Assembly: GCA_017643645.1 (NCBI GenBank)
Contig: JAEPNB010000005.1
Location: forward strand, 186,001 to 250,000
Direction: 5' to 3'
Source: Balneola sp.
GTDB lineage: Bacteria > Bacteroidota > Rhodothermia > Balneolales > Balneolaceae
Length of the DNA stretch: 64,000 bases
Shown here: positions 34,609-41,666 of the stretch, piece after piece
Layout of the letters: every line of letters starts with the position of its first letter
How positions within the stretch are numbered: the first letter of the stretch is position 1
Program-made: the position numbers and the translations under genes
Notes under the pieces: generated by a model
Database searches by the model: none
What the model saw: only the letters and a program-made list of their open reading frames with translations
Told to the model about the DNA's origin: nothing

Positions 34609-35310
34609 ATGAACATTCAGAAAATCGATCTCATCTGCCAGCAGTTCTTCAATATTTCCGTAAAGCCAAAACGAAATCTCAATTTCGAACATGAATGGAA
34701 ACAGCGGGATCTATCCGACCCATATTACTTCAGCCTTGCATATTTCTGTGTAGGTGCAGTTCTTGACGATGAAAGAACCCGAAATAATTCATCCTACTTA
34801 CAAGAAGCTGTAAGTGTACTCAATTATATTGAGCAAAACGATCGAGATTATCAGAATGGAAGTGTGTTTCCTTGGTCTCGACTTGGTGACGCTTTCCGCT
34901 CGCTCGGTGAACATAAGAAAGCGATTCAAGCATACAATAGAGGGATTGAAACCCTTACACAAACCTTCAATTGGAAGATTGGCGAACTGCTGCCAATCGA
35001 GGCTAGAATGGGAATACAATACTCAAATATTGAATTGCTTTACGCTCGACGTGGGCGAAGCGATCTTGAGCTTTCTCGGTTTGATGATGCATGCCATATT
35101 TTTGATACTGTTCTCAGTTCTTTACAGAAGCGTGGCATCCAAGATTTAGTAAACACCCATTTCCCGGAAGGAATTATGACACTCCTAAAATCAGCCCAAG
35201 CTGGTAAATCAATCGTAGTAGATCGTACTCCTCTATCGGATGAAGAGAATCAGTATCAAAGACAAGGGACTTCATTGGCTCGTATGTTCAGTCGCTTCTT
35301 AGGTAAATGA
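34609..35310 (+). CDS. TPR-like helical protein of unknown function
   Basis: Soluble 233-residue protein with helical repeats. The segment WSRLGDAFRSLGEHKKAIQAYNRGIETL fits a tetratricopeptide repeat and further helices follow, with a basic C-terminus. No signal peptide and no catalytic motif. It is flanked on both sides by octamer control elements (copies 3 and 4), so it is probably its own transcription unit. TPR proteins can serve as adaptors in defence or regulation, but nothing links it directly to the CBASS genes 410 bases downstream. Confidence 0.55.
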   Translation: MNIQKIDLICQQFFNISVKPKRNLNFEHEWKQRDLSDPYYFSLAYFCVGAVLDDERTRNNSSYLQEAVSVLNYIEQNDRDYQNGSVFPWSRLGDAFRSLGEHKKAIQAYNRGIETLTQTFNWKIGELLPIEARMGIQYSNIELLYARRGRSDLELSRFDDACHIFDTVLSSLQKRGIQDLVNTHFPEGIMTLLKSAQAGKSIVVDRTPLSDEENQYQRQGTSLARMFSRFLGK

Positions 35311-35721
35311 ATTTCCAAAATCTATGTACTGTATTACATGCATTTCACCAGGCTCGCTCATCCCAGTAGCTAAGTGGCTGATAACTGATAAAATTTTCGC
35401 TGAGTAGAGTTGGCGGATTCCGCCACTTAACCACTGAAATTCTTAGGAAATAATTAGGGCCTGCCATATCTGCCAGAATAACAGCTTGTTAGAGTAATTA
35501 CGCGTTTATGAGCATCTAAAAGAGGATTTAGATTCTGCCATTGGTAAGCTCAATAAATACATACGAGGCAAATATGTAAGGGTTATGTGTGTGGCACAGT
35601 CTTTGTAAAATGGTAATAGTATTAACTCGATAGTAGGCAGATTATTCTAAACCTTTTGAAAAGGTGACATGATCGGTCACTACCTCTATTTACATTAGAA
35701 TCAAGCAATAGATATAATCAT
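35311..35721. other. Intergenic region upstream of the CBASS operon
   Basis: 411 bases without a convincing gene. It holds octamer copies 4 (direct) and 5 (inverted) about 300-350 bases upstream of the first CBASS gene, and a GTGAC-N8-GTCAC inverted repeat (35663-35680) about 40 bases before it, which could be an operator. A short open frame without a start codon (35501-35608) looks like noise or a gene remnant. Confidence 0.45.
35365..35435. promoter_or_regulatory. Tandem octamer elements, copies 4 (direct) and 5 (inverted)
   Basis: AGTAGCTA AGTGGCTG (35365-35380) and, facing it, the reverse complement of AGTGGTTA AGTGGCGG (35420-35435), whose 16 bases are identical to copy 2. The two copies form a long interrupted inverted repeat. 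Confidence 0.55.
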
Positions 35722-35958
35722 ATGAGCAATAGAAAAAAGTATCACGTAACTAAGACTGAAAGTGGCTGGAAAGGTGCAATCGAAAATTCAAAAAGAGCAT
35801 CTGTAACAGGCTCAACTAAAGCCGAAGTCCAGAAAAAGACTATTGATATGGCAAAACGAGGAGGAATTTCCTCTGTGGTTATTCATGGTCAGAATGGAAG
35901 AATCCAGGAGGAGCGTACTTATCCAAGAACTAGTGATCCATTTCCTCCTAAGGGTTAG
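35722..35958 (+). CDS. DUF2188 family small protein, first gene of the CBASS operon
   Basis: 78 residues. YHVTKTESGWKGAIE, ASVTGSTKAEVQKKTIDMAK and VVIHGQNGRIQEERTYP follow the DUF2188 pattern, a small alpha/beta domain of unknown function. It ends 12 bases before the CapV start and on the same strand, so it is very probably co-transcribed with the CBASS genes. It may be an accessory or a passenger. No catalytic residues are recognised. Confidence 0.75.
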   Translation: MSNRKKYHVTKTESGWKGAIENSKRASVTGSTKAEVQKKTIDMAKRGGISSVVIHGQNGRIQEERTYPRTSDPFPPKG

Positions 35959-35970
35959 TCTAACTATATA

Positions 35971-37023
35971 ATGAGTAATAACGCTTTTAAAATATTATCG
36001 ATCGATGGCGGAGGGATTCGAGGGATTTATCCGGCTAAGATTCTATCTGAACTTGAGCAAAAACTAGAATTATCAGGCAAAAAAATCACTGATCTAAATC
36101 AATACTTTGATTTAATATGTGGCACTTCTACTGGAGGAATCATAGCATTGGGCTTGGCTTTAGGAATGAAAAGCGAAGATATTCTAAACCTTTACTCAGA
36201 GAATGCCAATTTGATCTTTAGAAATAAAAGAGATGTATTAACTTCACTTTTTCATCCTTTTTATCAACGGGAAAACTTACAAGAAATATTAAAAAAAGAA
36301 TATTCGAAGTTCTCTATCGATGGAGATACTAGATTAGGACATGCTAAAACTAGAGTTTGTATACCAGTATATAACGCAGGTGAAGGTAGGGTAAGTGTTC
36401 TAAAAACATCTCATCATAAGGATCTGAAAAGAGATTATCAGTATCCTGCACATGATGTTGCTTTGTCTACTGCCGCAGCACCTTTATACTTTAAACCACA
36501 TTCGTTTTCATTTATAAAGAAAGGACAAACTCATAAAGAAGATATAATAAACTACATTGATGGTGGTGTTTTCGCAAATAATCCCACACTGATTGGTTTA
36601 TTAGAAGCAATCGAAACACTAAGAATCCCCATTGAGAAAATAAAAATTCTTTCAATTGGAACAGGAACAAAAGTGTTTAGAGAAAGATCAATGAGTAAAA
36701 GGTGGGGAGTTTTTTATTGGGCTAATCCAAAAGGGCCAAAAATTATTGATTTGTATTCATCTTCTCAATCTGATGATATAGCAAATACTGTTAAGTACCT
36801 TAATCAAGGAGTAGGTTTAAACAACTCAAAGAAGTTTTATTACAAGCGAATTCAATTTGAGTTCAAAGAAAATGAGAACATTGGATTGGACGAAACCAAC
36901 CCTGAGAAACTGAACCTATTAATACAAAAAGCAGAAGAAGCTGTTAAAAAATATGGAGACGACATTATTAAAGAATTTTGCTCCGATCGTATAACACCAT
37001 ACACACCAATACATAAATTGTAA
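35971..37023 (+). CDS. capV: CBASS effector: CapV-type patatin-like phospholipase
   Basis: Cyclic-nucleotide-activated phospholipase that degrades the inner membrane of infected cells in CBASS immunity. Patatin features are all present: the oxyanion glycine loop DGGGIRG (12-18), nucleophile elbow GTSTG with Ser53, and the catalytic dyad Asp197 in DGGVFANNP. The 350-residue length matches CapV. It lies between the DUF2188 gene and the CD-NTase gene (12-base gaps each side). Activation by the signal made by the neighbouring CD-NTase is inferred from the system type. Confidence 0.9.
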   Translation: MSNNAFKILSIDGGGIRGIYPAKILSELEQKLELSGKKITDLNQYFDLICGTSTGGIIALGLALGMKSEDILNLYSENANLIFRNKRDVLTSLFHPFYQRENLQEILKKEYSKFSIDGDTRLGHAKTRVCIPVYNAGEGRVSVLKTSHHKDLKRDYQYPAHDVALSTAAAPLYFKPHSFSFIKKGQTHKEDIINYIDGGVFANNPTLIGLLEAIETLRIPIEKIKILSIGTGTKVFRERSMSKRWGVFYWANPKGPKIIDLYSSSQSDDIANTVKYLNQGVGLNNSKKFYYKRIQFEFKENENIGLDETNPEKLNLLIQKAEEAVKKYGDDIIKEFCSDRITPYTPIHKL

Positions 37024-37035
37024 CTTCTATTAACT

Positions 37036-38067
37036 ATGGCAAACTGTAATAAACTATTTCTGGACTTTAATAACGACTTAAGACCAGATAAGAAAAAAAG
37101 AGACCGAATTAGTACTTCAAGAGAGGAATTAAGACGCAAGATCCGTAGCTATTTCATCGAGAATCATCCTGATTATACTCCTTATTTCTGGATACAAGGA
37201 TCAGCAAACCAAAGAATCAATACAGTAATACTATATAAAGACAATACATGTGATTTAGATGATGGTATCTATTTCTTTGGTGAAATTGCTGTATCAGCTA
37301 AAACACTTCAGGGCTGGGTGAAAGATGCTGTTGAGGGTGTAACAAAAATTGATCCAATTCATAAAAGAAAATGTATTAGAGTTATCTATCAAGATGACTA
37401 CCACATCGACTTACCAGTTTATAACAAGCTTGATAAAGCTGATCAAACTGAGATACCAAACTTAGCAGACAAAAATGATGGTTTCTCTGAAAGTGATCCA
37501 AAAGCGTTTGCTGAATGGTTCCATGAACAAAAGGATGATGATCGGCAATTAGTTCGTATTGTTAAATATCTTAAAGACTGGGGAGACAACATTCGAAATA
37601 AAATGCCTACAGGTCTCGCATTAACCTTGCTTGCGGTAGAATGTTTTTCAGAGAATGAAAGAGACGATATTGCTTTAAATGATACATTGAAAAAAATTAA
37701 AGATAAGTTGGACAACAGTTGGGTGTTAACAATGCCTACATCACCTTATGATGATCTGTTTTCTAGTTATGATGATGATAAGAAAAAATACATCATTGAT
37801 AAATTGAGTGGATTTATATCAGATGCGAAGTCTGCTTTAGATGAACCCAACCAGCTAAAAGCAAGCAAACTTTGGCAAAAGCATTTAGGAGATCGTTTCC
37901 CTAATGGAAAAGATGAAGATGTTGAAGCGAAAGAAAAAGCATTACTTGAGAAAGCTTCAATCTTAGCATCTACACCTTATGTGAAAAAAGATGGTGAGGT
38001 TACAAGTAATAGAAATGAAGGAAAGCTTATTCCAGATACAAAGAACTATGGCGGGAAAGTATACTAG
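37036..38067 (+). CDS. CBASS CD-NTase, DncV-like cyclic oligonucleotide synthase
   Basis: Signal-producing enzyme of CBASS. The nucleotidyltransferase core is clear: FWIQGSAN (Gly-Ser at 55-56), the metal-binding pair in CDLDDGIYF (Asp73, Asp75) and the third Asp125 in YHIDLPVY. The FWxQGS...DLDDG layout is that of the DncV-like clade, which makes 3',3'-cGAMP or related dinucleotides; the product here is not proven. The C-terminus is KNYGGKVY, with a di-glycine a few residues from the end. The last 20 bases overlap the E2 gene start, so production of the two is coupled. Confidence 0.9.
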   Translation: MANCNKLFLDFNNDLRPDKKKRDRISTSREELRRKIRSYFIENHPDYTPYFWIQGSANQRINTVILYKDNTCDLDDGIYFFGEIAVSAKTLQGWVKDAVEGVTKIDPIHKRKCIRVIYQDDYHIDLPVYNKLDKADQTEIPNLADKNDGFSESDPKAFAEWFHEQKDDDRQLVRIVKYLKDWGDNIRNKMPTGLALTLLAVECFSENERDDIALNDTLKKIKDKLDNSWVLTMPTSPYDDLFSSYDDDKKKYIIDKLSGFISDAKSALDEPNQLKASKLWQKHLGDRFPNGKDEDVEAKEKALLEKASILASTPYVKKDGEVTSNRNEGKLIPDTKNYGGKVY

Positions 38068-38485
38068 AAATAAACAAAATTTTTTCCCGGAAATGTTGTC
38101 CCAGAAAAAACAAATCGAAACAGATTTCGATTGTTTCAAATGTTCCATTAAGGGAAGGGGGCCCAACGCATCTCTATTGTGTTATGGTGAGATTACGCCA
38201 ACTGAGTTCAGTCAAACCTACAAAATTAAATTGACTTACAATGGTTCAGGAGTCCCAAAAGTTTATGTGATTAGCCCTACAATTCCATTTGATGATAAAG
38301 CTCATATGTATTCAGATGGAAGATTGTGTCTTTATTATCCTCCTGAAGATCCTTGGAAACATACTAAAAGAATTTCTGATACTATTATTCCATGGACTGC
38401 AGAATGGTTAGTTTATTATGAGCTATATCAAATAGATGGTAAATGGCATGGTCCTTTTGTTCAACATGGAGAAACTAAACCTTAA
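38048..38485 (+). CDS. CBASS E2-like conjugating protein (type II-short)
   Basis: Stand-alone ubiquitin-conjugating-E2-like protein, 145 residues. The start at 38048 (MAGKYTRNK) lies inside the CD-NTase gene. Diagnostic is MYSDGRLCLYYPPEDPW, with the probable catalytic Cys94, followed by DTIIPWTAEWLVYYE, the conserved block of CBASS-associated E2 proteins. No E1 or JAB deconjugase gene follows, which defines the type II-short arrangement. In such systems the E2 is known to modify or prime the CD-NTase. The operon ends here and meets the integrase gene tail to tail. Confidence 0.85.
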   Translation: MAGKYTRNKQNFFPEMLSQKKQIETDFDCFKCSIKGRGPNASLLCYGEITPTEFSQTYKIKLTYNGSGVPKVYVISPTIPFDDKAHMYSDGRLCLYYPPEDPWKHTKRISDTIIPWTAEWLVYYELYQIDGKWHGPFVQHGETKP

Positions 38486-38515
38486 ACTCAACTTTAGTAG
38501 TCAATAGAATTAAGG

Positions 38516-39631
38516 CTACTTTAATACCCTGCCAACCTGCTCACTAATATCCATATTCAGCAAATCAGCATACCGCTGAGTAGTCTTTACGTCTGCATGG
38601 CGTAGCCAGCGTTGAACTGTGTAAATGGGCACTCCGGCGCGGAGTAGTTCTATACAGCATGTGTGTCGTAGGCTGTGAATATTCAGGTAGGTTTTATTTG
38701 GTAATGCTTTTTTTAAATATCGATTGAAAAGTCGGTTGGTATGTCTTCTACAAGAGTGACCGAACAGCCGATCATCCTCAGAGCTACATTCAGCAAGCTT
38801 ACGTCGAGCTATTTCTTTCAAAGGCTCTACACTTTGAATAGGCAGCACCTGCTTCTTTTTACTCTTAGTGACGAAGTGGGCGTTTCCAATAGTAATCTCC
38901 CAGGTATCAGTATTTATATCATTTGCCCTGAGATTCAGCGTTTCTGAAAGCCTCATTCCAGATAATCTTTGCCAATGAATGAAATCAATCAGCCATAAAG
39001 CATTCGTTTCCTTTTTCTGAAAACCTTTTTGCAGATCTTTGGCCACTTTGCCACTGATATAGCTTGTCAACTTATCAATGTCTTCTTTAGTGAAGTAGTT
39101 GATGGATTCTTCTTGTTCACCCCCATCATTATTCACATGCAGTTTCTTTGAATTCAGCTTAGCCAGATTATTCTCATCCAGCCAGATCAGAAAGGTCTTA
39201 AGTTTCTTTTTGTGGGATCGTTTGGTTTCGTACTTAATGTCAGTCCTATTAAGAAAAGTGTTGAAATGATCCTCTGTAATTCCACCCACTGGTTGAACAT
39301 TACTAATCTTCCTTACAAAATCTTCCAGCACATACTTAGCATTCTTTGCGGTGTTTGGCCGCCAGTCTTTCTTTGATTTTACTTTGATATACTGATCTAG
39401 GGCTTCTTTGATAGTAGAATCTTTGCTTATCTCCTCTCCTTCAATGTAAATCGTATCATCCAGCCAAGGATCAAAAGCTCCGATTGCAAACTCATCTTCG
39501 AGTTGACGCTTGAGCTTTAATGCCGTTTGCTTTGTTCTTGTTCTAAGAGGTACACGTTTCTGCTTTGGTCGCCTTTTTCCGTTGTAGAACTGAACATAAT
39601 AGAGTCCGTGCTGCTTAATAAGTGATGCCAT
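38516..39631 (-). CDS. Tyrosine site-specific recombinase (integrase)
   Basis: Integrase of the phage type, 371 residues from the ATG at 39631 (MASLIKQHGLYYVQF). The longer open frame upstream runs through the tRNA on the other strand and is not coding. It has an N-terminal arm-binding beta region with a basic segment (RRPKQKRVPLRTRTKQ), a SAM-like core-binding domain (about 95-190) and a catalytic domain with Arg in LSGMRLSE, HSLRHTC (His-x-x-Arg), His in RHADVKTT and nucleophile Tyr in TQRYADL. It should cut and rejoin within the 55-bp repeats at the two ends. Confidence 0.93.
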   Translation of the reverse strand: MASLIKQHGLYYVQFYNGKRRPKQKRVPLRTRTKQTALKLKRQLEDEFAIGAFDPWLDDTIYIEGEEISKDSTIKEALDQYIKVKSKKDWRPNTAKNAKYVLEDFVRKISNVQPVGGITEDHFNTFLNRTDIKYETKRSHKKKLKTFLIWLDENNLAKLNSKKLHVNNDGGEQEESINYFTKEDIDKLTSYISGKVAKDLQKGFQKKETNALWLIDFIHWQRLSGMRLSETLNLRANDINTDTWEITIGNAHFVTKSKKKQVLPIQSVEPLKEIARRKLAECSSEDDRLFGHSCRRHTNRLFNRYLKKALPNKTYLNIHSLRHTCCIELLRAGVPIYTVQRWLRHADVKTTQRYADLLNMDISEQVGRVLK

Positions 39632-39665
39632 TTCGATAGTAATATGATAGTAGTCTACTATCGAA
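39628..39665. repeat. Subterminal motif shared with the left end (right copy), with palindrome
   Basis: Covers the integrase start codon and upstream bases. It contains GATAGTAGTCTACTATC (palindromic apart from the central base) and is similar in order and orientation to 25108-25148. Probably an autoregulatory or arm-type binding site. Confidence 0.55.
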
Positions 39666-39691
39666 CCGCTAAGAAAAACAAAAAAATAAGA

Positions 39692-39722
39692 TTGAACACC
39701 GCCTTCAAAGCCCGTATTATTG
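39692..39722 (+). promoter_or_regulatory. Element-borne replacement promoter for tRNA-Pro
   Basis: TTG (39692-39694), 20 bases, TATTATTG (39715-39722), ending 12 bases before the tRNA at 39735. The displaced native promoter at the left border has TTG, 21 bases, TATCTTTG, ending 11 bases before its tRNA copy. The two flanks differ in the rest of their sequence. It also fits a TTGAAC-17-TATTAT pattern. Confidence 0.6.
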
Positions 39723-39731
39723 CCTTTCAAT

Positions 39732-39786
39732 AATCGGGGCGTGGCGTAGTCCGGTAGCGCACTCGGCTGGGGGCCGAGGGGTCGCA
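39732..39786 (+). repeat. attR: 55-bp direct repeat within the intact tRNA-Pro gene
   Basis: Exact copy of 25003-25057. It extends from three bases before the tRNA through its variable loop. The bases after it (GGTTCAAAT onward) are the original host tRNA 3' part. Confidence 0.92.
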
Positions 39787-39808
39787 GGTTCAAATCCTGT
39801 CGCCCCGA
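39735..39808 (+). tRNA. tRNA-Pro (anticodon GGG)
   Basis: 74 bases. The acceptor stem CGGGGCG pairs with CGCCCCG, followed by discriminator A. The anticodon stem CTCGG/CCGAG encloses CTGGGGG (anticodon GGG). The T arm is GCAGG, TTCAAAT, CCTGT. CCA is not encoded. The first 52 bases come from the element's copy of the repeat and the remaining 22 from the host. Confidence 0.95.
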
Positions 39809-39975
39809 CTTCTGTCTTAAAAATTCATCTGAAATATTCCGCAGAAAGGGCTTGATATATCGGTTCCAACATTGCAATCTACTAAGCCTTGATATTGCCA
39901 TCAATTCCTGAACAAAACCACTTCTTTCAGGAACATATTTAGCTTCTTTTGATATAATACAAAAAAAGCCATGCT

Positions 39976-40473
39976 ATGTATGTTTTAGATTACAATCAAC
40001 AAGTCAAAAGAATCAATCAAATGATCCCTCTTCGAAAGAATGAAAAAACCTTTGAAGTGTATTATCATGATCCACAATCCGGGGAGTTGTGGAAAAGCTT
40101 TTTTCCTTATGGAAAAAAAATGGCTAACAGTCCAAAGTTGTTACGGCCGGAGCCGCTCCCAAATGGTATGGAACATCAGTTGGAGCTTTGCTTGAACAGT
40201 GGTAATCTTGCCGACGCTGAAGGACTGGGAATTGAATATTCATTAAATCCCGAAAAATGGGACGCCTTACTCACCATGTTGGATAGTAACAGAAAAAAAT
40301 ATACCCGAGCAGGATTTTTCGCTTTTTTAAATAAACTCGGCGTAAAAGACCCGGATAAAACATTTGAAGCCCTTCATTATGATTTAAATCTGGCTCCCAT
40401 ATCCAAAAATGAATTAAATGCATTAAAGAAAAGAGCCAAAAAGCTTTGGTTCAAGAAATTAATTGGCCTTTAA
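39976..40473 (+). CDS. Conserved-looking hypothetical protein next to the tRNA site
   Basis: 165 residues, basic C-terminus (LKKRAKKLWFKKLIGL), no signal peptide and no recognised motif. The first half has a beta-rich look (EKTFEVYYHDPQSGELWKSF) and the second half is helical (EKWDALLTMLDSNRKKY, GFFAFLNKLGVKDPDKTFEAL). It lies in host DNA just outside the right end of the element. Function unknown. Confidence 0.5.
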   Translation: MYVLDYNQQVKRINQMIPLRKNEKTFEVYYHDPQSGELWKSFFPYGKKMANSPKLLRPEPLPNGMEHQLELCLNSGNLADAEGLGIEYSLNPEKWDALLTMLDSNRKKYTRAGFFAFLNKLGVKDPDKTFEALHYDLNLAPISKNELNALKKRAKKLWFKKLIGL

Positions 40474-40564
40474 AGGGTTAAAAAAGGTTAACTGATTCAT
40501 TAAGAAAAATTAATATTAAAATTTCTTAATATTTGCCGATAAGTGATTCAACCATCACTGTCGA

Positions 40565-40963
40565 ATGAAAAAAAGCCTCTCTTTATTACTCCTATTCCTG
40601 CTATTGTCTGTTGGCCTGCACGCTCAGGCTACAGCTGTCATGAAAGTTTCTGTACAGGTTATAAGTGGAGTTAAAGCCGAAAAGATAACCAATCTTTATT
40701 TGAGTGATGATATATCTGCTGATCATAATGGTGAAATTATTATCTCTACTACCCCTCTTTCTGATGTATTTATTTTTGTTGATGAAAATTCAGTACTGAC
40801 AAATACCAGCAGAGAAACTTTTCAGATCAAAACCGACAGCCTTATTACTTCAGATACCAACACTGGAACAAGTGCAGTATCCATTAGCGGGTCGTTGCCT
40901 GCAAATAAAAAACTTTCCGGTCAGTATACCGGCTCTATTACTACTACTATCGTTTATCTGTAA
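40565..40963 (+). CDS. Small exported beta-rich protein (DUF4402-like)
   Basis: Signal peptide (1-21, ending LHAQA) followed by about 110 residues of beta-strand pattern. The C-terminal phrase GQYTGSITTTIVYL resembles the end of DUF4402-type periplasmic or surface proteins. No catalytic motif. Followed by a clear terminator, so it is monocistronic. Role unknown, possibly a small surface or pilin-like subunit. Confidence 0.5.
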   Translation: MKKSLSLLLLFLLLSVGLHAQATAVMKVSVQVISGVKAEKITNLYLSDDISADHNGEIIISTTPLSDVFIFVDENSVLTNTSRETFQIKTDSLITSDTNTGTSAVSISGSLPANKKLSGQYTGSITTTIVYL

Positions 40964-40982
40964 CATTTACCTCATTGTACCC

Positions 40983-41019
40983 CAAGCCCTTTCAGATTGA
41001 TTTCGGAGGGGCTTTTTTT
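40983..41019 (+). terminator. Intrinsic terminator upstream of frr
   Basis: AAGCCC near 40984 pairs with GGGGCTT near 41008, followed by seven Ts. It closes the small exported-protein gene. Confidence 0.7.
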
Positions 41020-41096
41020 ATTAATAAATAACCATGAGTTTTAGTAACTTCGCAAAGCTAAACAGGCACAAATAATATTCAACCAGACTTTTTGAT

Positions 41097-41666
41097 ATGA
41101 TCCCAGAGGAATTACAAGACATTATTGATGAAGCAGATTTAAAAATGGATGAAGCTTTTTCATTTTTGAAAAAAGAGTTTTCTCATATTCGGGCGGGTAA
41201 AGCCAACCCGGCCTTGGTTGAGGGTGTGAAGGTAGAATACTATGGCTCACAAACTCCTCTTCAGCAATTGGCAAATATCACTGTTCCCGAGCCAAGAATG
41301 CTTATGGTCTCACCTTACGATAAATCCACTCTTCAGGATATTGAAAAAGCCATAATGGCTGCAGGTTTAGGGCTCAACCCAATGAATGATGGTGATTTTA
41401 TCAGAATACCTTTACCAATACTTACCGAAGAAAGAAGAACGGAGTTAGTAAAGGTTGCACGAGATAAAGCTGAGCAGGCAAGGATCAGTATCAGAAACAC
41501 CCGAAGAGACGCTAACGACGAAGTTAAAAAAGCTGTAGAAGCAGATTCTTTACCGGAAGATTCTAAGTTTGAAGCCGAGGACGAAGTCCAAAAAATTACA
41601 GACAGCAATATCAAAAAAGTGGACGATTATCTTTCCCAAAAAGAAAGTGAAATCATGACCGTCTAA
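41097..41666 (+). CDS. frr: Ribosome recycling factor
   Basis: Splits the post-termination ribosome together with EF-G. At 189 residues it is close to the usual 185. Blocks typical of RRF are HIRAGKANPALVEGVKVEYYGS, TPLQQLANITVPEPRML, GLNPMNDGDFIRIPLPILTEERR and the C-terminal coiled-coil ending DDYLSQKESEIMTV. It is followed by a short AT-rich gap and smc. Confidence 0.97.
   Translation: MIPEELQDIIDEADLKMDEAFSFLKKEFSHIRAGKANPALVEGVKVEYYGSQTPLQQLANITVPEPRMLMVSPYDKSTLQDIEKAIMAAGLGLNPMNDGDFIRIPLPILTEERRTELVKVARDKAEQARISIRNTRRDANDEVKKAVEADSLPEDSKFEAEDEVQKITDSNIKKVDDYLSQKESEIMTV

Larger units (their letters stand above)
25003..39786 (+). mobile_element. 14.7-kb integrative element in tRNA-Pro(GGG) carrying CBASS
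   Basis: The element is bounded by identical 55-bp direct repeats (25003-25057 and 39732-39786), and an excised circle would be 14,729 bp. An integrase gene lies at the right end, and the replication and recombination genes lie at left and centre: primase-helicase, RadC-like protein and YqaJ exonuclease with a probable partner. Cargo includes a HEPN-like protein, a GLUG-repeat surface protein and a type II-short CBASS operon. No capsid, portal, terminase, relaxase or type IV secretion genes are visible. This gene set fits a satellite-like or mobilizable island better than a complete prophage or conjugative element, which is inference. Confidence 0.88.

Noticed and set aside
35501-35608. Short frame reading like a helical protein remnant upstream of the CBASS operon
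   Set aside because: No start codon after the preceding in-frame stop, and only 35 codons; not enough to call a gene or pseudogene.
25003-39786. CRISPR array or retron within the island
   Set aside because: The repeated octamers are only 16 bases, widely spaced and not separated by uniform spacers. No cas or reverse-transcriptase gene is present.
39632-39904. N-terminal extension of the integrase frame through the tRNA
   Set aside because: The open frame runs antisense through the tRNA gene, while family N-termini start at MASLIKQHG. The extension is a by-product of open frame, not coding.
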